NCBI GenBank assembly: GCA_949358305.1
Contig: OX442315.1
Span: forward strand, 32,266,427-32,330,426
From: Strigamia acuminata
Taxonomy: Eukaryota; Arthropoda; Chilopoda; Geophilomorpha; Linotaeniidae
DNA length: 64,000 bases
Reading direction: 5' to 3'
The translations under genes were made by a program, and so were the position numbers. The notes under the pieces were generated by a model. That model searched no databases. It worked only from the letters and a program-made list of their open reading frames with translations, and had not been told where the DNA came from. The stretch's first letter is position 1. Each line of letters begins with the position of its first letter. Shown here piece by piece: positions 43,879 through 55,055 of this stretch.

Positions 43879-46800
43879 TTATTGTTTTCCGACGAGTTTC
43901 CCGTCTTTTATGAACGGGTTTGGCTTGTGTCGACGCATACCGTATATTTTATCAGGTTTGAGGATTCTTGTAGTCTTATTTTTGTTTGATTGCTTTCCTT
44001 TTTTAGGAGATTCTTCGACTATTTCCTCCCTCTCCGAAATCTCATCCGGGGCGTCGGCCGCTTCGTGTAACTCATCTTGAACTAAATTGGTTGGGCCAGT
44101 TTGTTCATCTAAAAACATGTCGCGAATAATTGGATTCTGCGCTGGTTTCGTCTGATATTCCGTCCAAGCCTCTTGAGGAAACTCCGGTAAGTATGGAGTT
44201 AATTCTCGGGCGTGGATCGATCTAAAATTAACGTTGTCTGCCAATCTTTTTAGCTTGAAAGCGTTTCCGCCGTGGGCTTCGAGTATGACGTACGGGCCGT
44301 CGCGTTTGTCTGCTAGGCCTGAGTGGATCCCCTTATCGGCGCTGGACTGAATATGTGTGTCTTTCCAGACGAGGTCATTGACTTTAAAATTGCAGAAGGG
44401 CCGATCCTTTCCAGCAATGCTAATACGATCTCTCATGTCGAATATGTGAGACATCATATGTTGATAAGTGGCCGAAATAATTTGCTCCAATCTGTCGACG
44501 TAAATATGAGGCTTCTCAGGATCAATTTCCAGTATTTCCTCCGGTATTCGCGGGTCCCAGGGCACTCTGAGTTCCCGAGCGAAGTTTAGAAACGCGGGAG
44601 AAAATTTGCGGTTCCTCGAGATCGTTGTGCGGATGCTGAAGGCAATTTCACGAAGATATTCGTCCCAGCTGGAGTGAACATCGGTGAAAATTGCCAGCGC
44701 ATATTTTATGTCGCGATTTAACCTTTCGACGGGATTGGCCCGTGGATTATAGGTTGATGTGTATGATGTTTCGATGTCGAATTTTTTACAGAAGTCTTTA
44801 TACAAATTCGACGCAAACTGTGGTCCATTATCGGAAATTAGTTTCCGAGGGAATCCAAAATGAAGCGCCACTTCGTACAAACATCGAATGATTTTCTGCT
44901 TAGTTGGTCTCTCCATTGGAAAGAGCTCGGGCCATCCGGTCGCGACATCCATGATTATTAAAATATATTTGTTTTTATTGGAGGACGTGGGTTTTGGGCC
45001 CATTAAATCCACGCTCCAGCAGTCGAAGGGTGCGAAGGGGCCGAGTGAGATTCTTTCGTAATTCTTGGGCGTCCTAGGTTTGCACGCTTGGCATCTGGGG
45101 CAGTGGTGAATGAAACGAACAATATCTCGGGTCATTTTGGGCCAAAAATAGAGTTGGTTCGCACGGTAGATTGTTCTGGCCACTCCAGAATGTCCGGCGA
45201 GTGGGTGTCCGTGGACCATCCACAGAAACCTTGTTAGCAGACTCCTGGGTATAACGACTTTCATCGAAGTACCTGTCTCCGTCAGATCATCGCGGAAATT
45301 CGGGTGGTGTTTTAGTAGAAGTCCATCCTCGATTAAGTACGTGGAGGCTTCTCTTTCGAATTCTTCGCGTTGGATTTCGTCGAAATTCTTGTCGGGAAAT
45401 TTTTTATCTGTGATGAAGTCTTGATAAGTTTTACAGAAGTCGTCTGTCGTTTGGGCGGCTATTAATTCGTCCCTGGTGGGTGGCTTGCTGTTCGTCCCCT
45501 TGCTTACGTGGGTGACGAATGCTCGAACGTACTTGTCGGAGATTCGAGGTTCTATTGTTAGCTCGTAATTTGGGTGAGCGTCCCTGACAGACTGGTACGC
45601 TCGGAGCCAATAATTGTAATAATTTTGGTCTCCTGACTCGAGTTTCTCCTTGGGTAATTCGTTTAGCTTTTTAAATTCCCATTTTCGGACGGGGTTCGGA
45701 CAGTAGAAGAGGCGTGAGTCGTCCTCTCCGCAGTCGGTCTCGTCTTCGGGGTCTGAAGCTGGGGCTCGTGAGAGGGCGTCTGCCACGACGTTGAATTTTC
45801 CGGGTCGGTATTCAATGATTAAGTCACAAGCCATTAACTCTAGCTGCCAGCGCGCCATTCTTCCGGATGGTTCTTTCAACGCCATTAACCATTTTAGTGC
45901 TTCGTGGTCGGTTTGTACGTTGAACTTGGTAAATTCCAGGTATGGTCTGAATTTTCGGATTGCCCAGACGACGGCTAGACATTCTAACTCTGTCGCATTA
46001 TAATTCTTTTCGGCTGCTTGTAATTTCCGGCTGATGAACATCGTCGGGACCTCTAACATTACTCCGTCGATGTCATGCTTTTGAAGCAACGCAGCACCTA
46101 GGCCAATTCGACTGGCGTCGGTGTGAAGAGTGAATTCTCGATTAAGATCTGGCAGGGGAATCCGTTTTACATCGATCAGCATTTGTTTTATTTTGTTAAA
46201 CGATGTTTCGCAGTGGTCAGTCCATTCGAACTCTTTATCGTTGCGTAACAGATCTGTGATGGGCGCCGCGACGTCTGCCAAATTTGGGAGTAATCGATTG
46301 AAGAAATTCACCATGCCCATGAAACGTTGGACTCCTTTTACATCTTCCGGGGCGGGGAACTGGCTAATGGCCTGGGTCTTTTTCGGGTCGATGGATAGGC
46401 CACCTGTTCCGACTGTGTAACCCAGGAATGCCAATTCTTTGCGGCAAAATTTACTTTTCCCTGGATGGATGTTTAGTCCGGCCTTTGTGAGTCGCTCCAT
46501 GACGTCATTCACATGCATCAAGTGCTCTGTAAAGGTCTGAGAGACTATTACTATGTCGTCAAGATAAGCCCATGCGTATTTGTGTAAGGCGTCGCCGAGA
46601 ACTTTTTCTATTAATTTTTGAAAGGTGGCGGGTGCGTTTACTAACCCGAAGGGCATTACATTAAACATCAGTCGACCCTGTGGTGCCCAAAAAGCTGTTT
46701 TCTCCTTATCCTCTTCCCGCAATTCAACCTGCCAGTAACCCTTGGACAAGTCCATGGTCGTGACCCAGTTAAATGGGGCGAGTTCTCGTAAAATTGCTTC

Positions 46801-47892
46801 TATTGATGGCATTTGGATGGGGTCAATGACGGTTATGGCGTTTAAAGGTCTATAATCGATGCAGAGGCGCGGTTCGGAGCCTGGTCGCATGACGAGGACA
46901 ATCCTCATTCCATACTCTCCGATGGCGTGCGACACGATCCCCTTTTCGAGCAACTCGTTGCACATTGTTCTTACGATGTGTCTCTTCTGGGGATTCATAG
47001 TCTTAAAAGGCACTCGTACCGGTTTGCCCGTAACCAATTCGATCTCGTGCATTACGTAACTTGTCTTCCCTGGATCCTTATTTAAGTTCTTCGAGTGCTT
47101 CTTGAGCATTTCCTCGAGGAGTTTCGTTTGTACTTCTCCAAGGTTGGCGTCTGCAGCCAGATTATGTATTAAATTCTCCTCTTGGAGGGTAGTATTAAAT
47201 GATTTAAAATTATAGTCTTGGATGAACTTTTTAATTTCGCCTCCTCCCCATTCCTCGTCGTCCTTAGCTTTGTCTAGGAGTTCCGGAGGTATTATGGGTA
47301 GTCGTGGGTCCTCGTGGTTGTCGATGTAATTCCACGAACGTGTGACTGGGTTGGGCTGGATGTTCATCCGTTCCATCAAATCCATTCCTATCAGCAGGAT
47401 TGTGTCTCGGGTTGGTAACACGATGAAGAAATGCTTAATCGTGCCTCCTTCCCATACGAAATCGGTTGATAACGTCCCCACTGCTCTAACTTCTCCCGCT
47501 GCCGTAAGAACTCGAATATTCTCGTTCATCCCCCGTAATTTTCTCTGTATTTTTTCGTCGAGTGATTCGAATAAGTCGGTAGAGATAAACGACTGATCCG
47601 CTCCCGAGTCGAGTAGTCCCATTAATACCTTTTTGCCGAAAGAGACCGGTATTTTAGCCAGTACGCTCTTCGCTTCCGTTGATAGGTTGCAACGAAGTAT
47701 TCGCTTTTTAAGAGGATTGGCCCCTTGGTCAAGCGGTAAAGTCATGAAAGCGTTGGCTATGCCGTCTTCGTCTCTAATTTCGAATTTCCGTTTGTTGGTT
47801 GGAGTTGTGACTTCCTCGTTGGCAGCTTCCTCGAAAAATTCCAACAATTTTTTCATTTCTTTAATTTGTTTTTCCACTAGTGTAAGGTCCAT
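43879..47892 (-). CDS. pol: Pol polyprotein, copy 2 (PR-RT-RNaseH-IN), 1337 aa
   Basis: Makes, processes and integrates the cDNA of the element. Domains in order: aspartic protease with DSGA at residues 95-98; reverse transcriptase about 290-490, with CIDYRPLN (344), MDLSKGYWQV (380) and the catalytic YLDDI (443-447); and RNase H about 580-710, with TDAS (591), E635, TDHEAL (661) and ADALSR (704). The integrase has an H-x4-H...C-x2-C zinc site (896, 901, 931, 934), catalytic D962, D1021 and E1056, and a GPY/F module near 1199. The PR-RT-RH-IN order defines Ty3/gypsy. The first ATG is 33 nt beyond the gag stop in another frame. This frame is open back into the end of gag, so expression by -1 frameshifting is likely. 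The lysine-rich C-terminal tail is unassigned. Confidence 0.97.
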   Translation of the reverse strand: MDLTLVEKQIKEMKKLLEFFEEAANEEVTTPTNKRKFEIRDEDGIANAFMTLPLDQGANPLKKRILRCNLSTEAKSVLAKIPVSFGKKVLMGLLDSGADQSFISTDLFESLDEKIQRKLRGMNENIRVLTAAGEVRAVGTLSTDFVWEGGTIKHFFIVLPTRDTILLIGMDLMERMNIQPNPVTRSWNYIDNHEDPRLPIIPPELLDKAKDDEEWGGGEIKKFIQDYNFKSFNTTLQEENLIHNLAADANLGEVQTKLLEEMLKKHSKNLNKDPGKTSYVMHEIELVTGKPVRVPFKTMNPQKRHIVRTMCNELLEKGIVSHAIGEYGMRIVLVMRPGSEPRLCIDYRPLNAITVIDPIQMPSIEAILRELAPFNWVTTMDLSKGYWQVELREEDKEKTAFWAPQGRLMFNVMPFGLVNAPATFQKLIEKVLGDALHKYAWAYLDDIVIVSQTFTEHLMHVNDVMERLTKAGLNIHPGKSKFCRKELAFLGYTVGTGGLSIDPKKTQAISQFPAPEDVKGVQRFMGMVNFFNRLLPNLADVAAPITDLLRNDKEFEWTDHCETSFNKIKQMLIDVKRIPLPDLNREFTLHTDASRIGLGAALLQKHDIDGVMLEVPTMFISRKLQAAEKNYNATELECLAVVWAIRKFRPYLEFTKFNVQTDHEALKWLMALKEPSGRMARWQLELMACDLIIEYRPGKFNVVADALSRAPASDPEDETDCGEDDSRLFYCPNPVRKWEFKKLNELPKEKLESGDQNYYNYWLRAYQSVRDAHPNYELTIEPRISDKYVRAFVTHVSKGTNSKPPTRDELIAAQTTDDFCKTYQDFITDKKFPDKNFDEIQREEFEREASTYLIEDGLLLKHHPNFRDDLTETGTSMKVVIPRSLLTRFLWMVHGHPLAGHSGVARTIYRANQLYFWPKMTRDIVRFIHHCPRCQACKPRTPKNYERISLGPFAPFDCWSVDLMGPKPTSSNKNKYILIIMDVATGWPELFPMERPTKQKIIRCLYEVALHFGFPRKLISDNGPQFASNLYKDFCKKFDIETSYTSTYNPRANPVERLNRDIKYALAIFTDVHSSWDEYLREIAFSIRTTISRNRKFSPAFLNFARELRVPWDPRIPEEILEIDPEKPHIYVDRLEQIISATYQHMMSHIFDMRDRISIAGKDRPFCNFKVNDLVWKDTHIQSSADKGIHSGLADKRDGPYVILEAHGGNAFKLKRLADNVNFRSIHARELTPYLPEFPQEAWTEYQTKPAQNPIIRDMFLDEQTGPTNLVQDELHEAADAPDEISEREEIVEESPKKGKQSNKNKTTRILKPDKIYGMRRHKPNPFIKDGKLVGKQ

Positions 47893-47906
47893 CTTTTTCG
47901 AAGTTA

Positions 47907-47958
47907 TCGCGAGCGGATGTGGAATTATTTTTGTTCCGCCCGCGAGTTCCAGTTTTTT
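47907..47958 (-). promoter_or_regulatory. -1 ribosomal frameshift signal between gag and pol, copy 2
   Basis: On the minus strand the heptamer A AAA AAC (47958-47952) lies in the gag reading frame, eight codons before the gag stop codon. After a 6-nt spacer (TGGAAC), TCGCGGGCGGA (47945-47935) can pair with TCCGCTCGCGA (47917-47907). That forms an 11-bp stem with one G-U pair and a 17-nt A-rich loop containing the gag stop. The -1 frame is open from the heptamer through the pol ATG. All three elements match the known requirements for -1 frameshifting. Confidence 0.87.
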
Positions 47959-50804
47959 GTCATACTGTCGAATTTGGCGGTGAGTTCCTTCAAGACTTTT
48001 TCTTGCTCCTTAGCGAGCAATTTCACTAGCTCTTCTCTCTCTGCGGCCTTGTCGTCGGCTTTTTTCTTTGCCAGTTTCGGGCAGGTCTGACGCCAGTGGC
48101 CGTCCTCGTTGCAGAAATTACAAGGGCTTTTCTTCTTTCCCTCCCGCACAAAAGGTTTTTTGGGGTAGTCTTTCTTCTCAGAAGTCGCCTCTGTTTTCGG
48201 GTTGTGATGTTCCGATTTTCTGGACTTCATCTGAGGTCGGTAGCCGGGTGCCAGTTCCTTCCCCATGTTTGCATGTACAACCTCGTTGATACCTTCGTCG
48301 ACTTCATCGCTTTCCGAGAATTGCTCAGAATCTTCGCTTACTTCGTCTTCCGACTTTTCCTCGACGGCGTTAGTTTGCGTGCGATAGGCCTTATTTGGAG
48401 GTGGTAACGGGTTGGAAGCTTGTTGGTTTTTCTTTGAGGGGAGTGGCTCTATACTTCCGTTTAGATAATTTCGCGATTGGAGCAGCTTAGTGGAGTCTAT
48501 GCTGCGTTCCTGTATTCGTTGCTGTCGAGCCACTCCTAGAGCTCGTTCTTCTTTTGTCAGATTTTCGTTATACCGAGCATTTACTTCGGTGTGTTTTTTC
48601 TCGACGAAAGCGAGGATGGCTTTGAAATTATCCCCTTTAGGAGCGTTCATTTCTCGTAGGACTTTGGTTGCGGTTTCGTTTAGTCCTTGTTCGAAGAGAG
48701 CTTTCTGAGCGTGTTGGTCAAATGGTTTGTCCATTTCACGAAACAGGCTGTCGGCTCGTTGTACGTACTCCCTCAGAGTTTCCCCGGGAGCTTGCTTCAT
48801 AGAGCTTACTCTTTTCTGGATTTCTTGGCTCGTCTCGCCATATTGATTGTGGAACTTTATGACGAAGTCTTCCCAGTTTCGGGGTTGGACATCAGCGTAC
48901 CAGATTCGGGCCCGATTTATCAGCATTTCTGGTATTCCGCGCGCAACCATTTCGTCGGGTTCCGCTCCCAAACGATTAATCGTCAGGGCGACTTCGTCCA
49001 AAAACAAGTTGCCAGCGTTCCAGGATCCGTCGAACTTAATTAGTCTCAGGGTCGTCCACTTGATGTTGTTATCCTTGCGAGAATACAGCCATCGGTCCGC
49101 GGAGTAACGTTTCAACAATCCTTCGCTTCGATCGTCTTCCTCGGTCTCTTGGCCACGGCTCTGTTGAAGTTTTTGGTCCATGGCTTGAAGGAGTTCGTCT
49201 TTCATCGTCCGTAGTTGGTTGCTTAGCGAGTCAGTCTCACTAGGCAGCGGTGATGATCGTGGATTGTCGAAAGGGAGGCTTGGGTAATGCGTACCGTTGC
49301 CTGTCAGTCCGAATTGATTGTGTTGAAACGACGTTTGTCCTGATGATCCCACGGCGTTCGGATTATTCGTGAGGTCTTGCGCTACCGTTGAGTTATCGGG
49401 GTTCGATTTTTCCGGAGCGGCGGTTCGGCTCAACTTTGTTCCGGGCGGTACCAGGTCGTCCAGTCGGGTCCCCGTGAGGCCTTCATCCGTTTTTTTGATA
49501 AAAACATAGGAGTCTCTTCCAGCATATGCTTCGGCGGCGTGCTTCTTTTCGAGGTGATTTTTAACTGCGTTAATCTCCTCGAGCGTCGGCATGGCCAGTT
49601 TATTTTGACCTGCTTCGTTGCGTATCTGGTTCTTCTGATTTATACATCTGATTAGTTCGGCGTTAGGGTCGCCTGGGTTGGTATTACTGGTTTGGCCAGT
49701 TTTCATTGCAAATGAGTTTTTTATTGCCCATGATTGCGCGCCCTGATTATTCCTCCTATCCTGTATAAACGCCTCGTACAGTTCTCCTTTGACTTCGTCC
49801 GATTCGTTCAAGATGCTATCTAGTCCGCTGACTCGGATACTGCCGTGAGATGCTTGAGAGTCGATACTTTCACTGTCTGACGTTGCTTCGCCGCCGGTCT
49901 CGGACTGCTGTCGATCTGCTCCGACCCGACGTCGTTTCTCCCCGCGTCTGGCCGTGTTATCTGCCGATCGTTTTTCAGTCCTCTGATTTACTAGGTCGAT
50001 TACCCGGCTTAGTTCTGCGTAAGGATCCTTGTCCTGATCGATCTCGATGCCGTGTGCGCAGGCCACTCGTGTCACTTCTATTGCTTTGGCTACCAGCTCC
50101 TTAGCTGTGTGAGACCGTTCTGGGGAGCTCTGTACGGAGTTTGGCTCCGAATGCTGGCTTAACCCGTTGCTTGGTGGCCGGATCTGGTAGTCCTTGGCCA
50201 TTTCTCGTTCGATTATTCTTTGCTTCGCGAGCAATTCTCGAGCCAGCTCGCGCTCCATTGCCGTTTGCTTTTCTTGGCTTTCACGGGCGGCCGCCATCTG
50301 CTTAGCTTGACGTTCTTGTGCCAAGCTTTGTTCCATGGCAGCTAATTTCTCGCGATGCTCTCTGGCTAAATCTTCCATCAATTCGTTTTTCTTCTTTTCC
50401 AACGCGGCTGTTCTCGCTTGGTCGGCTCGGGTAGCCTCGTTGATAATTGCGGCGCCTGTGCTTGCCGCTTTATTTAGAAGAGTCATTAGATCCATTTCAC
50501 TGGGATCCTTTTCGACTGGTCTGGGGCTTTTCAATCCGAATCGAGGGTTTTCGAACGATTTATTTAACCTGTTTTCTTCGTGAGGGCTTCCTGATCCTTC
50601 GAATTCGCCTCCCGTGAACGGAAGTTGTCTTGTAAGGGGAAGGCCTTCACTTGATGATTCCGTTGAAACTTCAGTCGGGTTAGTCTCGACTTCTGGTTCC
50701 ACGTGGTTCGCTTCTTCCGCTTTTTGGCGTTCGATTTCTTCGGTTTCCTTTCTCTCCTTTTCGTCGTTACGCCTTTTTCTGTCTTCTGCGGTAGTTTTCG
50801 TCAT
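47925..50804 (-). CDS. gag: Gag polyprotein, copy 2, 959 aa
   Basis: Structural protein that packages the element RNA. The ATG at 50804 is about 75 nt after the primer site. Residues 1-40 are highly charged; about 130-205 form a long Glu/Arg/Lys/Ala coiled coil; 280-320 are basic then acidic/serine-rich. About 588-740 match the retrotransposon gag (capsid-like) domain, with RLIKFDGSW, an ARIWYADV segment, WEDFVIKF and Q-x-PGETLREYVQR motifs. An acidic linker is followed by one CCHC knuckle (C895-x2-C-x4-H-x4-C908). At 959 residues it is long for a Ty3/gypsy Gag; the extra length is the N-terminal 580 residues, which I do not recognise. Confidence 0.95.
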   Translation of the reverse strand: MTKTTAEDRKRRNDEKERKETEEIERQKAEEANHVEPEVETNPTEVSTESSSEGLPLTRQLPFTGGEFEGSGSPHEENRLNKSFENPRFGLKSPRPVEKDPSEMDLMTLLNKAASTGAAIINEATRADQARTAALEKKKNELMEDLAREHREKLAAMEQSLAQERQAKQMAAARESQEKQTAMERELARELLAKQRIIEREMAKDYQIRPPSNGLSQHSEPNSVQSSPERSHTAKELVAKAIEVTRVACAHGIEIDQDKDPYAELSRVIDLVNQRTEKRSADNTARRGEKRRRVGADRQQSETGGEATSDSESIDSQASHGSIRVSGLDSILNESDEVKGELYEAFIQDRRNNQGAQSWAIKNSFAMKTGQTSNTNPGDPNAELIRCINQKNQIRNEAGQNKLAMPTLEEINAVKNHLEKKHAAEAYAGRDSYVFIKKTDEGLTGTRLDDLVPPGTKLSRTAAPEKSNPDNSTVAQDLTNNPNAVGSSGQTSFQHNQFGLTGNGTHYPSLPFDNPRSSPLPSETDSLSNQLRTMKDELLQAMDQKLQQSRGQETEEDDRSEGLLKRYSADRWLYSRKDNNIKWTTLRLIKFDGSWNAGNLFLDEVALTINRLGAEPDEMVARGIPEMLINRARIWYADVQPRNWEDFVIKFHNQYGETSQEIQKRVSSMKQAPGETLREYVQRADSLFREMDKPFDQHAQKALFEQGLNETATKVLREMNAPKGDNFKAILAFVEKKHTEVNARYNENLTKEERALGVARQQRIQERSIDSTKLLQSRNYLNGSIEPLPSKKNQQASNPLPPPNKAYRTQTNAVEEKSEDEVSEDSEQFSESDEVDEGINEVVHANMGKELAPGYRPQMKSRKSEHHNPKTEATSEKKDYPKKPFVREGKKKSPCNFCNEDGHWRQTCPKLAKKKADDKAAEREELVKLLAKEQEKVLKELTAKFDSMTKNWNSRAEQK

Positions 50805-50878
50805 TTTCTTGCGATATAATGATCGGTCGAAAGATCCCGGTTATTATTTAAAGTTTTGTCGTAAGGTTAGCAAATTCT

Positions 50879-50896
50879 ATCCCGGACGGGCCCCCA
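50879..50896 (-). other. Primer binding site, tRNA-Pro (copy 2)
   Basis: Identical to 39702-39719 and 2 nt inside LTR B. Confidence 0.8.
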
Positions 50897-50898
50897 CG

Positions 50899-51528
50899 TG
50901 TCGTGATTCGACTTTGTGGTTAAAGATAATAAATAATAGTACTCGGGAAATACAATATAAGATATAATACTGCTTTATTAAACACGCTTACTAATACAGT
51001 AAAGGTTAAGGTGATTCCAATGATGGTCCTCGGATTCTTCTGCGAATACGAGTCGCCGCTAAACAATGGTAGATCCTATTGTTTAGTCCTACGCGTGGTC
51101 TGTGTTGTTGTCTAGGGTTATTTCCACGTGTTATAACGAACACGCGAGAATTCGCTTTCTCGTGCGAATTAAACGAATATCGCTTGGATATTTATTCTAG
51201 CGTAGTTTGGCTACGCTAAATAAATGTGGCTGTTGTACAGTTGAATGGTCAGCGGGCACCGGTCCTCGATCAATCCGTGAAACGGCCTGAAAGGTGAGGT
51301 AAATGGTGCTCTTGCTGAAATGTGGTAACTGTAGTATATTTCCGGTCAAGCGTTGGCGTTATATATTAGCCGGAAATGACGTCATATGCAAATCCTTCTG
51401 ATTATGCAGGTTCGCAGAAACACGAGACTAGTCAGTCTAGTCGGTATTTCTAGCGCGCTCTAGTGGCGAGGATTAATAACATGATAATCGTCGCTAATTA
51501 CTTCTTCAGGTGATGCCGAATCACCACA
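50899..51528 (-). repeat. LTR B (shared by copies 2 and 3), 630 bp
   Basis: Same as LTR A by eye. TATA 51366-51359, CRE 51384-51377, octamer 51393-51386, AATAAA 50979-50974, stem-loop 51198-51218. It serves as 3' LTR of copy 3 and 5' LTR of copy 2. Confidence 0.97.
51359..51393 (-). promoter_or_regulatory. LTR B promoter: octamer, CRE, TATA
   Basis: Same arrangement as in LTR A. This copy stands upstream of the intact gag, pol and third ORF of copy 2. Confidence 0.65.
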
Positions 51529-51530
51529 CG

Positions 51531-51539
51531 TCCCTCCCC
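51531..51539 (-). other. Polypurine tract of copy 3
   Basis: GGGGAGGGA on the minus strand, 2 nt before LTR B. Confidence 0.8.
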
Positions 51540-51722
51540 GAGAATAAATCATCGGGGCCCCCCTTTAAAATAAAAGGTGGAACAATATCTAATCATAAAA
51601 CAATCTTTTTATTAAAGGATGCTGAATGATGAATAAAATATTTTACATTCTTGAAATTGATACATAAATAGTTTCTTGGTTCTTTAGAGAAGACAGTCTT
51701 CTCGTTTCGAATTTGCCATTGA

Positions 51723-54700
51723 TTATTTCTTCAAGTTATCGGCGTAGCTTGGCTTATCTTCCGAACTTGGTTCGTCCAGGTTGGGAGATGTGGTCAATCT
51801 TGAAGAGTAGTCCGAGGGATCTTCGCTCTCATTCAAGTAGAAACGCAGGTGTCCCGGTGCCTCCAGCGGATTTCCCGTTCGTTCGTGGGCCCAAATCGGT
51901 GGCAGGAAGGCCGACATACCTTGATTGGTGTGGTGGATTCTTTGGGCTTCGGCGATGCTGGTTGGCGCGCGATGCGCTCGGAGGAGCCGTTGATGTTGGA
52001 TGAAGCGATCGTCTCCGGCTCCGGCTTCAATAGCATCCTTCATCCAGACGTAAAGAGAATAGCCACGGTCTGGGGTCTGGAGTAATTTTGTTTCAGTGTC
52101 CTTCGTCAAGGACAACCCCGGGAAGTACATCCGGAGTCTGGCGGCGATCTGAGGTTCTGCCGTCTTGGAAACCTTCATGTTCGATTTTGGGCGGAGCAAC
52201 TTTCCTTTTGTTCCCTTCTTTTTGAGCGAGACTGGTTCGGCCAGTGGCTCGGAAGGTCTATTTTCCTTCGGCGGAGGCGGAGGAGGAGGCGTCGGATCCC
52301 TGGGGGCCGGAGTCTCCACGACTGGTGTGGTCACCGAAGATGACGGGAGCGGATGTTGAACGATCGCTCGAACGTTTTGGTAGGAGGCCTCTGGATCCGG
52401 GTCCTGGGCCACCATTTGGGCTCGAATTATTGCCGCGGAGGGCACTAGGCGTGTCCAGCTGTCTACGAGAGCCGGCGGGACTTGGAAACCCTCGTGGGCC
52501 ACTACGATCCAGGCTGCTACGGCGACACGTGCGTTTCGGAAGGTGGCGGCGGCCAGTAAAATCGACATCAAGTCGGTAATGGCGACCACGATCCTCGTAT
52601 TCCAATTTGGATGATCCCGATTCCTGTTCTGCGTGTATTCAATCGAGATCCGCTGAAGATTCGAGATGACGTTCTGGATCACGTTTTGTTGGTACGAATC
52701 CATTTCGCACAACAGTGCTCTGGCCTGCTCCACGGTTGTGACGTCCAGAAATTGTTGCAGCGTTACCTCCGACGGGTTGATTGGAGTCGAGGCTTGGATG
52801 ACTGCTGGGGCTGGCAACATTGGATTGGGTCCCGCGGATGTCGTTGGCTGAGGCACAGATCTGACCAGACGTCTTGATTTTTCCGGTTCGGGCTTGTCCC
52901 AAACAATTGGAGTTCTCGTTGAAGTTGAAGCTTCGGGGATCGTTGGGAGAGGTTCGACTTTGGCTGGTCCAAAGCGAGCTTCTCGATGTTTGAGTTGTTC
53001 TTCAGAACTCAGTGTCGGTGCGCCGATTATTACTTTCTTGCGAAAGGCGCTTGGGAGGCTGACGCTGGATGTTACGCTTCTCGTCTGCGAGAGTTCCGGC
53101 TTGATGAAAGCACTTGGCGCCGTCTCTAGACTCGAGGCGGTCGAGGGAGTCGGGCGGTAGATTGGTTTGGGCTGCATTTGCTGGTATTTCATAACTACCG
53201 CGAGGAGATCCGCCTGAGTATACATCTTCTTCTGCTCGGGGACCTCGTCGATAATTACCTCGTCGTCGATCTTCATTGGTTCGGGACTGTCCCGAATTGA
53301 TCGTGTGTTTTCGTAGCGTTTCCTATCTCGCTGTCGTATTTCCTCTTCACGATACGCTTTCCACGAACGTGTGCGACTCTCCGATCCTCTTCTTCTTCGT
53401 TCGTCTTGTAGACGGAGGTTCTCTCGTTCACGTCGGGCTTTCTCATCACGTTCGCGTAGGAACTCTTCTCGGTGTCTGTTCCACGATTCTCTGTTTTCCT
53501 CCCGCCGTCTGAAGTAATTTCTACGATAATCGTTCCAATCTTCTTGGTTCCTATCGCGTCGGCGTTGGTCTTCTCGGCGGTCGAGGAGTTCGCGTACACT
53601 TTCTCTTCTACGGCTGGTTGACGGGGCGTCCCTCGATTGAAATCGCGATGTTTGTGGGGCCTCCGTTTTTTCTAGGCGAGAGAAAGCGCTTGGTTTGGCC
53701 AGGCGTTTCTTTGTCGCGGGTTTCTTATTCTGCGCGCTGCTGGAAGTGCTTGGCTTGTCCAGGCATTGTTTCTTCGCTGAGCAGCCTCCTTCGTCGTGCT
53801 CGTTGGAGAGACGTTTCTCGGCCTTCTGGCGTTTGCGACCAAAGAAACCTAAAAAGTGTAATTGGTGCATTGCTCGCTGCGAGGAAATAAAACCGTGTCT
53901 TGGCCTCCAATCTGGGCGGTCGGGTCGATCGTCTTGGATTTGTTGGAGCCAAATCTTAATTTCCTCGGTCGAGTAACCGTCCGGCTGCAAATAATCGAAA
54001 ACTTCGTCATGCGCGGTTCGTCTCACTTCTTCGTAATACGCCATATGAATCTGGTGTTTTTCTTCATCTGTTTCGGCGTCGCGCCACTGTTCGTAAACAT
54101 CCCATCCTCGCTGGTTGTCGGGGAAGGCGGCTCGGATTAGTGGATTCGGGATTGGTGCTGGTGGGTCCATGTTTCTTGAGATAACTGCCCGTAATGCTGC
54201 TTGGTATTGGCGTGGCATGTAGTGGATCAACGTTTGCTGGCTGGACCAGTAGCGGTTGATCGCACGAGACAATAATAGGCGAATCTTCCATGGTTCAAAG
54301 TTGACCGATTCTTCGAGCGCTTGTCGGAACAGTATGGGGATGACTTCTCGCCATAAGCTGCCTGCGGAAACTCTTTTCGGGTCGATTTGTCCCCACGTAG
54401 TGCGATATCCGTCCTAAATATTAGAATATTAATGAATATATTAGGATCGTTGATTAATTTGTCATATTTTTCTCTAGAGATTCTTTCGTCTAACACAAGA
54501 TGGCGTCATGGTCGGCCATGTGCTTTTCGACCACGTGTCTTGAAGTTACTTTTTCTTTCGGTGTTTGATTAATTTTGACGATTCGTCACTTAAAGTTAAA
54601 TTATTTCTTCGTTCGTGGTCAGTCCACGAACTTATTTCGTATTTTTGATTCTCGATAATTGAATTTTTTCTATTTTTTACTTACGTCGGGTTGGACATCG

Positions 54701-54837
54701 GGTTCATTGGGTTCGTCCCAATTTCCCTCTTCGTTGTTTACGACTATTTGTAACAACTCCACTTGTTCTTCATCGTCATCCTCGGAAGCGTTGTTTACGG
54801 CCCGTTCAATTTCTTTCTTCCAATCATTTCTTTTCAT
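51723..54837 (-). CDS. Unrecognised third ORF of copy 3, spliced, about 947 aa
   Basis: Exon 1 54837-54685, intron 54684-54414 (GTAAGT...TTTAG), exon 2 54413-51723. The translation looks the same as in copy 2; see 40546-43660 for features. Confidence 0.75.
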
Positions 54838-55055
54838 TTTTCGGAAATTAATTTGATACTTTGATTTACGGCTGCCTCGAGGTGATCGTCGCTTAGTCGG
54901 AGATGACAGTGATAAATGTGGGTCGGGTTAGAGGTTAACTATTAGTCTCGTGTCGTCTTTGATTGGTTTGGCCAATTAAGACGCATTGTGGGACGTAACA
55001 GGTGTCCCCCCTGTGGTTGTTTTTATCGATTGTTTGAGACAATGGCTGGAGTCGC

